A stretch of DNA of 64,000 nucleotides from positions 1 through 64,000 of the forward strand of contig NZ_RAWM01000015.1 in the NCBI RefSeq assembly GCF_003668875.1. Reading direction: 5' to 3'. The number at the start of each line of letters is the position of its first letter. Position 1 is the first letter of the stretch. Below are positions 8,892-16,291 of this stretch, in pieces. A program made the translations under genes and the position numbers. This DNA is from Corallococcus interemptor (GTDB taxonomy: Bacteria; Myxococcota; Myxococcia; Myxococcales; Myxococcaceae). Under the pieces are notes generated by a model. The model saw only the letters and a list, made by a program, of their open reading frames with translations, was not told the DNA's origin and ran no database searches.

Positions 8892-10006
8892 ACGCGCTCG
8901 GCTTCTTCACGCTCGGGTGGACGGTGATGGCCGGTGGCTTCAGCGCGGTGGCCCTGGCGCGGCTGCATCGCCGTGCGTCCGTGACGACGGGGGGCTCGCT
9001 GCCCTCCGTGCTGCTCCTGCGCCCCGTGGACGCACCGACGCCACTGGAGCTGGAGAACCTGGCGCGGACCATCGACTACGCGGGACCGCTGGAGCAGGTG
9101 GTGCTGTCTCCATACCGTCCTCGCCTGGCCGAGGGCGTGCGCTGGCTTCCGAGCGACCCCGTGTGCCCCAACCGGAAGGTCGGCCACCTGCTCTACGCAC
9201 TGGAGACGCTGGACGTCCGGGGGCGCGTGGTGCTCGCGGTGGACGCGGACGTGGCGGTGACGGGCGCGCTGGTGGAGGGACTCGCCGCTCCGCTCGCGGC
9301 CGGTGCCGCCTTGAGCACCGCGGCTCCCACGCCCGTGGGCGCGGTGGACGCGGCCGGCCGCGCGATGGCGGGGCTGCTTCGCTACACGCACCACAGCTTC
9401 CGCGCGCTGCATGCGATGAGCGCGGGCGCGCAGGCCGTGTGTGGCAAGGCCCTGGGGCTGTCACCGCGCGCGGCGGAGGAGCTGGCCGGGCTGTCGGACC
9501 ACATCGGCGAGGACCTGGAGCTGGCGAAGCGGCTGCACGCGCACGGCCTGGACGTGGCGCTGAGCCCCGCGCCCGCGTGGGTGCCCGTCGCGCACGGCAC
9601 GTCCTGGCGCGTGCCGCTGGAGCGCTTCACGCGCTGGATGCAGGTGCTCGCGAGCCACCGGCCCGGCCTGTATCCCACCGTGCCGCTGCTCTTCACGCCC
9701 ACCGTGCCGCTGCTGCTGCTGGCCGCGTGGCTCCATGAGGGCGCCGTATGGCTCGCGGTGGCGGCGCTCGTCGCCGTGCGCACGCTCTTGTCGCTGCGCC
9801 TCGCCGCGCTCAGCCGCGTGCCCGAGGAGACGGACACGGGCCACGCGCTGACGGACTGGTTGCAGGGGGAATTGCTGCTGCTCGCGGCCTTCGTGGCTTC
9901 GCTGACGCGGCAGGGACGGGTGACCTGGCGCGGCCATACCTACGCGCTGGAAGCCGGGGGACGCATGGTGCGCGTGACGCCGCAATGGAGTGGAGGCCCG
10001 GGATGA
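8888..10006 (+). CDS. Membrane glycosyltransferase (family 2/21 type) for the carotenoid
   Basis: A 372-aa glycosyltransferase corresponding to orf6 of the M. xanthus cluster. An N-terminal membrane helix (about residues 3-22) is followed by a GT-A domain with VVLAVDADV (DxD-like), GEDLELAKRL, and RFTRW as the Q/RxxRW-type motif, then two C-terminal hydrophobic segments. This layout resembles ceramide glucosyltransferase-like proteins. It most likely attaches a sugar to the 1-prime hydroxyl made by CrtC, since the main myxobacterial carotenoids are glycoside fatty acid esters. The donor sugar is not determinable here. Start overlaps the crtC stop. Confidence 0.82.
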   Translation: MNALGFFTLGWTVMAGGFSAVALARLHRRASVTTGGSLPSVLLLRPVDAPTPLELENLARTIDYAGPLEQVVLSPYRPRLAEGVRWLPSDPVCPNRKVGHLLYALETLDVRGRVVLAVDADVAVTGALVEGLAAPLAAGAALSTAAPTPVGAVDAAGRAMAGLLRYTHHSFRALHAMSAGAQAVCGKALGLSPRAAEELAGLSDHIGEDLELAKRLHAHGLDVALSPAPAWVPVAHGTSWRVPLERFTRWMQVLASHRPGLYPTVPLLFTPTVPLLLLAAWLHEGAVWLAVAALVAVRTLLSLRLAALSRVPEETDTGHALTDWLQGELLLLAAFVASLTRQGRVTWRGHTYALEAGGRMVRVTPQWSGGPG

Positions 10007-10380
10007 CCTACGCGCGCTTCCTGGGCCTCTTCGTCGTGCTGCCCATCCTGTTCCTGCTCGTGCGCTACCGCCGCACGCTGTCGTGGCGGGGGCTGGCGCC
10101 CATGGGCCTCTTGCTCATCATCGTCTACGCGGCCACGTCGCCGTGGGACAACATGGCCGTGAAGTGGGGCCTGTGGGGCTTCGACCCGGAGCGCATCTGG
10201 GGCGTGAAGCTGGGCTGGCTGCCATTGGAGGAGTACCTCTTCTTCGGCCTCCAGACGCTGCTCGTGGGCCTGTGGGCGCGCGACCGGCTGGAGCGCGTGC
10301 TGGCCCGGAAGCCCGTGCTCCAGGAACAGAAGCCCGTCCCCGTGAAACGGACCCTGGGGCCTCGCGAGGTGTCGCCATGA
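10003..10380 (+). CDS. crtYc: Lycopene cyclase subunit CrtYc
   Basis: A 125-aa integral membrane protein with three predicted helices and the heterodimeric lycopene cyclase signature: PWDNMAVKWGLWGFDPERIW and LPLEEYLFF. It works with CrtYd to form one beta-ionone ring; the pair from M. xanthus is a monocyclase. I start at the ATG overlapping the glycosyltransferase stop; an ATG at 9985 in the same frame would add six residues. The C-terminal 30 residues are hydrophilic and proline-rich. Confidence 0.92.
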   Translation: MTYARFLGLFVVLPILFLLVRYRRTLSWRGLAPMGLLLIIVYAATSPWDNMAVKWGLWGFDPERIWGVKLGWLPLEEYLFFGLQTLLVGLWARDRLERVLARKPVLQEQKPVPVKRTLGPREVSP

Positions 10381-10724
10381 TGGAGACGCGCTGGGCGTAC
10401 CTCATCCACCTGCTGGCGTGGACGCTGCCGGTCATCGCCCTCCAGCTGGCGGCGCTCGTGATGCACTACAAGTCCCGCTCGGGCGAGGTGCTGCGCGCGG
10501 TGCTGCCGCCCGCGTTCGTCATCGGCGTGTACCTGTCCATCGCGGACCACCTGGCCATCTCCACCGGCATCTGGAACTTCGGCGAGGGCCGCCACGTGGG
10601 CGTGTACATCGGCGCCGTTCCGCTGGAGGAGGTCCTCTTCTTCCTCATCACGAGTGTGCTGGTGTCGCTGGGGCTCGCGCTGTTCACGGCGCTCCTGCGG
10701 CGCAGGGAGGCCCGGGCGTCTTGA
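10377..10724 (+). CDS. crtYd: Lycopene cyclase subunit CrtYd
   Basis: A 115-aa partner of CrtYc, again with three membrane helices. It carries the paired motif FVIGVYLSIADHLAISTGIW and VPLEEVLFFLITS, the same DxxA...W and PLEE pattern as CrtYc, showing that the two halves are ancient duplicates. Together they reproduce the two-domain fungal and archaeal cyclases. The start is a double ATG at 10377/10380; the first overlaps the crtYc stop. Confidence 0.92.
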   Translation: MMETRWAYLIHLLAWTLPVIALQLAALVMHYKSRSGEVLRAVLPPAFVIGVYLSIADHLAISTGIWNFGEGRHVGVYIGAVPLEEVLFFLITSVLVSLGLALFTALLRRREARAS

Positions 10725-11398
10725 TTCGCGCGGCCAAGGGTGGGCCCTTCGGGTGGGCGGTGGACCGGTACATCGGGTGGAAGGTCCGCTCGACGTTCCG
10801 CGGCCTGTGGGTGCGCGGCGAGCTGCCCTCCGACGGCGTGGGCCGGCTCGTCTACCTGAACCACTCCAACTGGTGGGACGGCTTCGTGCTGCACCAGCTC
10901 TGCCAGGTGGCGGGCTGGGACGGCTACTGCCTCATGGACGAGGACAACCTGCGCCGCTACCCCTTCCACACGAAGATGGGGGCCTTCAGCATCCGCAAGC
11001 AGGACGCGATGTCGTCCCTGTCCTCGCTGCGGTACGCGAAGGAGCTCTTGCGCAAGCCGGGCGCCGCAGTGTGTGTCTTTCCGGAGGGCGAGCACCGGCC
11101 CTTCGGCCAGCTGCCACTGAAGCTGGAGCGCGGCGTGGAGCTGCTGGCCCGCGCGGCGAAGGCGGAGTGCGTGCCCATCGCCATCCGCTACGCCTTCTTC
11201 GAGCACGAGCGGCCGGACGTCCTGCTGGAGGTGGGCACCGTCCACGAGGCCGGGCCGCTGGAGCGCTTCCAGGGCAACCTGGAGGCCCTGGTGCGGCGGG
11301 TGTCCGGGGCCACGAGCCTGGAGGGCTTCACGCAGAAGCTGGCGGGGGCGCGAGGCGTGGCGGAGCGCTGGGACCGCGCGCGAGGCCTGGCCCCATGA
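10721..11398 (+). CDS. Lysophospholipid-type acyltransferase for carotenoid esters
   Basis: A 225-aa acyltransferase of the PlsC/LPLAT superfamily, equivalent to orf9 of the M. xanthus cluster. The catalytic HxxxxD is in NHSNWWDG near residue 45, and the second block reads FPEGEHRP. It probably esterifies the carotenoid sugar with a fatty acid, giving the myxobacton-type ester; this is inferred from context and known end products. The start is a TTG that overlaps the crtYd stop (TTGA) behind GGGAGG; no better ATG is available upstream, and starting later would cut into the conserved domain. Confidence 0.82.
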   Translation: MIRAAKGGPFGWAVDRYIGWKVRSTFRGLWVRGELPSDGVGRLVYLNHSNWWDGFVLHQLCQVAGWDGYCLMDEDNLRRYPFHTKMGAFSIRKQDAMSSLSSLRYAKELLRKPGAAVCVFPEGEHRPFGQLPLKLERGVELLARAAKAECVPIAIRYAFFEHERPDVLLEVGTVHEAGPLERFQGNLEALVRRVSGATSLEGFTQKLAGARGVAERWDRARGLAP

Positions 11399-12255
11399 GC
11401 CTGCGCATCCGCACCATCGCCCGGCTCACCGGCATCCGCGAGGCCACGCTGCGCGCCTGGGAGCGGCGCCACGGCTTCCCGCGCCCGGAGCGCAGCGAGA
11501 ACAACTACCGCGTGTATTCACGCGACGAGGTGGAGGCCGTCCGCCGGGTGGCGAAGCTCATCGAGGAGGGCCTGTCGGTGAGTGAGGCCATCGCCCAGGT
11601 GCGCGACGAGCCCCGGCCCTCCGTGTCTCCCCGGCTGCGAGGGGTGGAGCGCTTCTGGGCGGCGGTGATGGCGCTGGACGAGGAGGCCGCGGACGCGGCG
11701 CTCACCGAGGCCCTGGTGGGGCTTGACGCCCTTGCCTGTTGCGACACGGTCCTGGTCCCGCTGCTGCGGGAGATGGCCTCGCGCCTGGACGTGGCGCGCG
11801 AACACCTGGCCTCCGCGCTGGTGCGGCAGCGGCTGCGCATCCTGCTGGCGGGGATGGAGCGCGTGGGCGAGGGCCCCCGGGGGCTCCTGGCGTGCCCGTC
11901 GAAGGACCACCACGAAGGGGGGCTCCTGGCGCTGGGCGTGCATCTCAAGGCGCGGGGTTGGCGGGTGACGCTGCTGGGCGCGGACACGCCGTCAGAGGCG
12001 TTGCAGGGGGCGTGCATGCAGGTACGCCCGGACGTGGTGGCGCTGTCGTTCATCCGCCGCCGGGATGCGGAGGACTTCGTCGCGGTGTTGTCCGATGCGA
12101 TGCACGCGTGCGCGCCGGCGCCGGTGGTGGTAGGCGGGCCCGGAGCGCGGGAGCACCTGAAGACGCTGTTCACCCTGGGCGCGCAGTACGCGGAGTCCGC
12201 GGAGGAGCTCATCGCCGTCTGGCAGCAGGCGCGGAACGCGCAGAACCGACCATGA
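11395..12255 (+). CDS. carA: MerR-type repressor CarA
   Basis: A 286-aa repressor of the crt operon. Residues 1-70 form a MerR winged helix (IARLTGIREATLRAWERRHG). The C-terminal part is a B12-binding domain with the motif DHHEGG (D171-x-H173-x-x-G176). Compared with its neighbour CarH, the helical-bundle segment before REH lacks about five residues including the photochemical tryptophan. M. xanthus CarA is known to act without B12 and to be relieved by the antirepressor CarS, which fits. CarS is not in the window. Coupled to carH by an ATGA overlap, and part of the operon it represses, so autoregulated. Confidence 0.93.
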   Translation: MSLRIRTIARLTGIREATLRAWERRHGFPRPERSENNYRVYSRDEVEAVRRVAKLIEEGLSVSEAIAQVRDEPRPSVSPRLRGVERFWAAVMALDEEAADAALTEALVGLDALACCDTVLVPLLREMASRLDVAREHLASALVRQRLRILLAGMERVGEGPRGLLACPSKDHHEGGLLALGVHLKARGWRVTLLGADTPSEALQGACMQVRPDVVALSFIRRRDAEDFVAVLSDAMHACAPAPVVVGGPGAREHLKTLFTLGAQYAESAEELIAVWQQARNAQNRP

Positions 12256-13148
12256 AGCACTATCGCATCCACATCGCCGCGGAGCTGTCAGGCGTCCGCG
12301 TGGAGCTCATCCGGGCCTGGGAGCGCCGCTACGGGGTGCTCGCGCCGGAGCGCACGCCCGCGGGCTACCGCGTCTACACCGACCGGGACGTGGCCCTGCT
12401 CAAGCGGCTCAAGGCGCTGACGGACGAAGGCGTGTCCATCAGCGAGGCGGCGAAGCTGCTGCCCCAGCTGCGAGCGGAGATGGACGCGGCGCCGCTCCCG
12501 GTCCCCCAGGGCGCCGAGGAGCAGACGGGGTCGCAGCCGGAGGCGTGGCGCGCGGCGGTGATGGCCGCGGCGGAGGCCTATGATCAGCCCCGGGTCGCGA
12601 GGGTCCTGGACGAGGTGCTGGCGGCGCTGCCGCCGCTGAAGGCCTTCGAGGACGTGCTGGTGCCGGTGCAGCGCGAGGTGGGGGAGCGCTGGCACGCGGG
12701 GACGTTGACGGTCGCGCAGGAGCACCTGGTGACGCAGGTGGTGCGCGAGCGGCTGGTGAGCCTGCTGCACGGCGCGCCCCGGGGAGGGCGCAGGCACGCG
12801 GTGCTGGCGTGTTTCCCGGAGGAGGAGCACGAGATTGGCTTGCTGGGCGCTGCGCTGCGGCTGCGCCACTCGGGCGTGCGAGTGACGCTGTTGGGGCAGC
12901 GCGTGCCGGCGGAAGGTCTGGGCGAGATGGTGGCCCGGGCAAAGCCAGACGTGGTGGGCCTGTCGGCGGTGACGAACCGGGGCGCCACGGTGTTCGAGGA
13001 CGTCCTCACGCGCATCCGGGATGCGCTGCCCAAGGGGATGTCCGTCTGGGTGGGAGGCCCCGCCGCGCAGTCGCACGCGGAAGTCTGCGAGCGCCTGGGC
13101 GTGAGGCTCTTCGCCCACGAGGACGACTGGACGCGGATGGCGGGCTGA
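12252..13148 (+). CDS. carH: Adenosylcobalamin-dependent photoreceptor repressor CarH
   Basis: A 298-aa CarA paralog: MerR DNA-binding domain (residues 1-70), four-helix bundle, and Rossmann B12-binding domain. It keeps W147-x9-E157-H158 in the helical cap, the adjacent H148, and E191-x-H193-x-x-G196 whose histidine is the lower cobalt ligand. These match the residues that make Thermus CarH a light sensor: the AdoB12-bound form binds DNA in the dark and falls apart when light breaks the Co-C bond. The product should repress the same promoter as CarA. Last gene of the operon, 7 nt from the convergent DUF2019 gene with no terminator seen between them. Confidence 0.93.
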   Translation: MKHYRIHIAAELSGVRVELIRAWERRYGVLAPERTPAGYRVYTDRDVALLKRLKALTDEGVSISEAAKLLPQLRAEMDAAPLPVPQGAEEQTGSQPEAWRAAVMAAAEAYDQPRVARVLDEVLAALPPLKAFEDVLVPVQREVGERWHAGTLTVAQEHLVTQVVRERLVSLLHGAPRGGRRHAVLACFPEEEHEIGLLGAALRLRHSGVRVTLLGQRVPAEGLGEMVARAKPDVVGLSAVTNRGATVFEDVLTRIRDALPKGMSVWVGGPAAQSHAEVCERLGVRLFAHEDDWTRMAG

Positions 13149-13155
13149 GCGCCCG

Positions 13156-13506
13156 CTATTCCGGATCCAGGCTCCAGGCGCCTTCGTCCCAGCGTTTCAA
13201 GGTCTGCCCCGCCTTGAACGGCACGAGTCCTTCGCCTCGGGCCGCCTCCATCAAGACCTCGCGTGCCTCATGCGTCCGGTAGCGAAGCAGGTAGGCCGCG
13301 GCCATGACCCGCACATCCATCCTGGGATGCCGGAAGAGCACCGTGAGCGCTTCGCGGCCGGCATCCCCATGCGCCCGGAGTTGCTCGAAAGCGGAGATGT
13401 ACTTCCTCGCGCGTCGGTTTCCGGCCTTCGCGTCGCCCTGCCAGATGGCATTGGTCTGGGCGGCGACGTTCTCCGCGAATTGACTGACAAGTACATGCAA
13501 GCTCAC
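13156..13506 (-). CDS. Small HEAT-like protein (DUF2019 type), copy 1
   Basis: A 116-aa helical protein with one HEAT-like unit (ALTVLFRHPRMDVRVMAAAYLL). It is a clear paralog of the gene at 13930-14280: both have QFAENVAAQT near the N-terminus and end in WDEGxWxLDPx. I believe these belong to the DUF2019 family, often beside contact-dependent toxins in myxobacteria, but that is from memory. Last gene of the leftward toxin cassette; it may be a spare immunity gene or an orphan adaptor. Length is typical for the family. Confidence 0.65.
   Translation of the reverse strand: MSLHVLVSQFAENVAAQTNAIWQGDAKAGNRRARKYISAFEQLRAHGDAGREALTVLFRHPRMDVRVMAAAYLLRYRTHEAREVLMEAARGEGLVPFKAGQTLKRWDEGAWSLDPE
13161..13206. 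repeat. Direct repeat A, 3-prime end of DUF2019 copy 1
   Basis: This 46-bp stretch matches 13935-13980 at 40 of 46 positions. It marks DNA-level duplication of the two small paralogous genes. Confidence 0.8.
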
Positions 13507-13539
13507 GCCGGCCCCTTTCCTGGTGCTCCCAAGACAGTT

Positions 13540-13914
13540 CTATTCAACCGGAGGAAGGGTTCCGTTCTTCCAAGCATCAAGAGTCATGGCAGCACTCACG
13601 CTAAGCAGCGTCGGCGGAGGTTCCGCCAACAGGGCACGCGCACATTCTGCCTCGCTGGGGGCAAATCCCAGGGCGGCCGTCGCGGCCCAATACCGCGTCC
13701 CAGGCTCCGGATCAGTCAGCAATACCAGCAGGCATTTCTCCGCATCGGGCCCACGGGTACGCAGTTCTTTCCTGACAGCTGCCGCGAGAAGGTAGTCCTT
13801 GTTGGCAGCCCGGGTGTCGCGCGCATTCAGCAAGCGCCCGTGCCTGGCTGAAACCTCGCGAAAGCGCGAAAGCAACTCCTCTGTCCCTAGCGCCTTGAGA
13901 TCACGTGTCTTCAT
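13540..13914 (-). CDS. Small HEAT-like protein, diverged member
   Basis: A 124-aa helical protein (MKTRDLKALGTEELLSRFRE...). Its C-terminal half, with CLLVLLTDPEPGTRYWAATAAL, has the same HEAT-like helix-turn-helix as its two neighbours, but overall identity is low. The start is uncertain: ATG at 13914 or an in-frame TTG at 13920; neither has a strong ribosome binding site. It lies between the two closely related copies and may be another immunity-type or decoy gene of the cassette. Function unknown. Confidence 0.6.
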   Translation of the reverse strand: MKTRDLKALGTEELLSRFREVSARHGRLLNARDTRAANKDYLLAAAVRKELRTRGPDAEKCLLVLLTDPEPGTRYWAATAALGFAPSEAECARALLAEPPPTLLSVSAAMTLDAWKNGTLPPVE

Positions 13915-13929
13915 GCTCAAGCCGAACGC

Positions 13930-14280
13930 TTATCCCGGATCCAGGTCCCAGACTCCTTCGTCCCAGCCTTTCAACGTCTGTCGGGCGCCAAAGGCAACCA
14001 GTTCTTCGCCTCTTGCTGCCTCCTCCAGCACCGCTCTCGCTTCTGTCGTGCGGTAGCGGAGGAGGAAGGCCGCCGCCGTGGCCTTTACGTCCATCCTGGG
14101 ATGTTTCAGGAGGACACATAGCGCCTCCCTTCCCGCGTTACCTTGGGCACGGAGTTCATCGAAAGCCGCGAGGTATCGGTCGCCATGCCTGTCTTCAGGA
14201 GCCGCGCCCACCTGGAAGATCGCGTCCGTCTGTGCCGCGACATTTTCTGCAAACTCCCTGACCAGGCCCTCCAGCGTCAT
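13930..14280 (-). CDS. Small HEAT-like protein (DUF2019 type), copy 2
   Basis: A 116-aa paralog of copy 1. The ATG at 14280 gives the same N-terminus as copy 1 (MTLEGLVREFAENVAAQT against MSLHVLVSQFAENVAAQT) and has AAGGA upstream, so I reject the GTG at 14301. The helical unit LCVLLKHPRMDVKATAAAFLL is conserved. The gene follows the Imm11-like gene by 49 nt on the same strand, so it can be in the toxin operon. Role unknown; protection against a nuclease toxin is an inference from position. Confidence 0.65.
   Translation of the reverse strand: MTLEGLVREFAENVAAQTDAIFQVGAAPEDRHGDRYLAAFDELRAQGNAGREALCVLLKHPRMDVKATAAAFLLRYRTTEARAVLEEAARGEELVAFGARQTLKGWDEGVWDLDPG
13935..13980. repeat. Direct repeat B, 3-prime end of DUF2019 copy 2
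   Basis: Partner of the repeat at 13161-13206 (40 of 46 bases identical), 774 bp away in the same orientation. Recombination between them would delete the gene in the middle. Confidence 0.8.
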
Positions 14281-14329
14281 CGCCAGGGTCCTTGGAGGCA
14301 CTTCAGCCCTCTGGCCGTGGAGCGCTCAT

Positions 14330-14920
14330 TCACGGTGTGCCCTGAGGCCCCGTCACGCGCTCGAAATTCACTCCCAGGTTCCCGACTTCCTCCAGCGCAC
14401 GCTTCAACTCGGCCGATACGATGAGCGCGGAGGTATATCGTTGGATGCGAAAGATCCGGGCGCCTTCTGTCCTGGCAGGGTTGATACGCAGGCCGTAAAT
14501 CGCGCGGTACGTTCCGGCTCTCTCGGGTGCAACTCCATCTGAAGGGTAGATTTGAACTTCCCTGGAGTTCTTTTCATCAACACAGCTGAAACATCTGGTT
14601 GCGTTGATGATGTAGAAGTCTCTGTTTTCCCCTTCAATTTTGATGGGGAATACCTGGATGTCGTCGGGCGCCAATCTTCGAAAGACATTTGCGGCCCGCT
14701 CATCTGCGATGGGGGTTCTTCCCGAATTCGCCACCGAGAAGGAGCGCCGCGGCCCTTCATGGAAGGGCCTGCTCTTGAGCGGCCCTGGATCTGGCAGGAG
14801 CCTTCCGTCCCCGAACATCCAGGGGTCGTCGAGTTCACCTCCAGATGCCGGAGCAGGCAGCTCCAGGGCCCACTGAGGAACGTCCGCAATCCCTATGTCG
14901 TAGAAATTCTCGTCGGTCAT
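14330..14920 (-). CDS. Imm11/DUF1629-like immunity protein
   Basis: A 196-aa cytoplasmic protein with no signal peptide, resembling the Imm11 (DUF1629) family: an N-terminal aromatic-rich strand region, PDDIQVFPIKIEG, then NATRCFSCVDE, and a C-terminal ALEEVG helix. It starts 3 nt after the stop of the lipoprotein toxin gene, the position expected of a cognate immunity gene. Base composition is visibly lower in GC (for example 14540-14660) than in the genes around it, pointing to horizontal acquisition. The family call is by pattern only; the immunity role rests on both pattern and gene order. Confidence 0.7.
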   Translation of the reverse strand: MTDENFYDIGIADVPQWALELPAPASGGELDDPWMFGDGRLLPDPGPLKSRPFHEGPRRSFSVANSGRTPIADERAANVFRRLAPDDIQVFPIKIEGENRDFYIINATRCFSCVDEKNSREVQIYPSDGVAPERAGTYRAIYGLRINPARTEGARIFRIQRYTSALIVSAELKRALEEVGNLGVNFERVTGPQGTP

Positions 14921-14923
14921 CCG

Positions 14924-16228
14924 CTAACCCTTTCCTGGCGCGATGAGGAGTCGTAGCTCGGAACCCGGCGTCAGCAGGTCATTCGCGATCTTCGCAAGTT
15001 CTTCGAGCAATCGCCCGCGGCAGACGTCTTTGCTCCTGCATTTTCCAAGCGCATCATTCAGCCTTCGCAGAACATCCTCGTGGTACTTGCTCGGATGTGG
15101 CCCCTGATGTCCACTCAGACGTATCTTGTTGGCGACATCGTCCAAGGACAGCCCAGCACGGGAGAAGATCTCCTCGCACACGGGTGTCCAAGGCCCTCCG
15201 GACGCAGAGGAGATTGAGTTCTTGTTCGTGCAGATGTGATGAACCGGCCCCTCGGCGTCACCTGGAATCTGGCCGTTCGAGTACATCGCGAGCGCCGCCG
15301 CTGCTCCAGGAGCCAACGCGACGTTGAGCACGCCAGCAGCAGGCAGCGCGATGGACGTCACACCCCCATTCAGCGCGGTCCCAAGCTGAAACCCTGCTTC
15401 AGCTTGTCCCCGGAGCGCGGCCTGGGGGAAGCCCGGGAGCTTGGGGCCCTGGGCCGCCATCGCGTTCCTTCCGCCGAGCGCCGCCGTGACGAGCAGCACC
15501 AGGACTCGCGTGCCGTTCGTGCCGAGCACCTTTCCGAACCGGTGGCCGATGTCCTGCAATTCGATGACGCTCGTCGCCGTCCCTGCATCGTCCCAGAGCC
15601 GCACGAAGCCCCGTCCCATCTCCCAGACCGGCACGATTCCCAGATAGGCCACCAGGGCGGCTGTCAGCGCCACGGCGATGACCTTGGTGACGGGCTCGGG
15701 CAGCGTCATCGTGAGAAGCACGCTCAGCGCGGCCGACGTCACCATGGCCTTGAGCGCCGCCGGGTTCAGCAGCTTGCCTAACTCCGCCTCGACGCTTTCC
15801 CAGACGCCATCGAGTGCGAAGGACAAGGCCATGAGCGTCCGGTCCTTGCGTGAGAACGGCAGCCCCGTCCCGCCCACCAGGGACAGGCAGTCCTCCGCCT
15901 CGGGGCAGAGGCGCGCGTACAAGGACTCAGGCGAACTCCGCGAACCGGAATCCGCCAGCCCCTCCGAGGAGGCGAGCAGCGTCCTGGAGCGCACCCACCC
16001 TCGCGCATCCGCCGCTTCCGTCTCACGGAAGGTCACGTCCATGCGCATGTCCAGGATGAGCCGCGTGAGGGCGGACCTGAACGCGTCCTCGCCCACCTGG
16101 ACCGGGGCCGCCTCCACCGGCTCGTGGACGACCCGCTGCCCGCTCCCGGTATCGATGTGGACGACGCGACGGGTCGCGCACCCCGTCGCGAGCAGCAGCA
16201 ACAGCGAGACAGCTCCGGCCAGCTTCAT
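14924..16228 (-). CDS. SitA-like lipoprotein toxin with C-terminal AHH-type nuclease
   Basis: A 434-aa predicted lipoprotein. The N-terminus has a signal peptide and lipobox (LLLLATGC). The middle holds two long hydrophobic stretches (about residues 150-215 and 240-320). The C-terminal 120 residues look like an AHH nuclease toxin: VHHICTNKN, then LSLDDVANKIRL, then HQGPHPSKYHEDVLRRL, with paired histidines for metal and acid/base. SitA toxins of M. xanthus are lipoproteins handed between sister cells by TraA/TraB outer-membrane exchange, with an immunity gene directly downstream, as here. Target is probably nucleic acid. Class assignment to a numbered SitA family is not made. Confidence 0.78.
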   Translation of the reverse strand: MKLAGAVSLLLLLATGCATRRVVHIDTGSGQRVVHEPVEAAPVQVGEDAFRSALTRLILDMRMDVTFRETEAADARGWVRSRTLLASSEGLADSGSRSSPESLYARLCPEAEDCLSLVGGTGLPFSRKDRTLMALSFALDGVWESVEAELGKLLNPAALKAMVTSAALSVLLTMTLPEPVTKVIAVALTAALVAYLGIVPVWEMGRGFVRLWDDAGTATSVIELQDIGHRFGKVLGTNGTRVLVLLVTAALGGRNAMAAQGPKLPGFPQAALRGQAEAGFQLGTALNGGVTSIALPAAGVLNVALAPGAAAALAMYSNGQIPGDAEGPVHHICTNKNSISSASGGPWTPVCEEIFSRAGLSLDDVANKIRLSGHQGPHPSKYHEDVLRRLNDALGKCRSKDVCRGRLLEELAKIANDLLTPGSELRLLIAPGKG

Positions 16229-16291
16229 GACACCCTCAAGAGCAGGAGGCGCGGCATCCTGGCCTTGGGGGACGGTGACTTCAACGGCTCC

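Noticed and set aside
11505-12272. 255-aa minus-strand frame opposite carA
   Set aside because: Ser/Arg-rich shadow of the carA coding strand; no homology signal.
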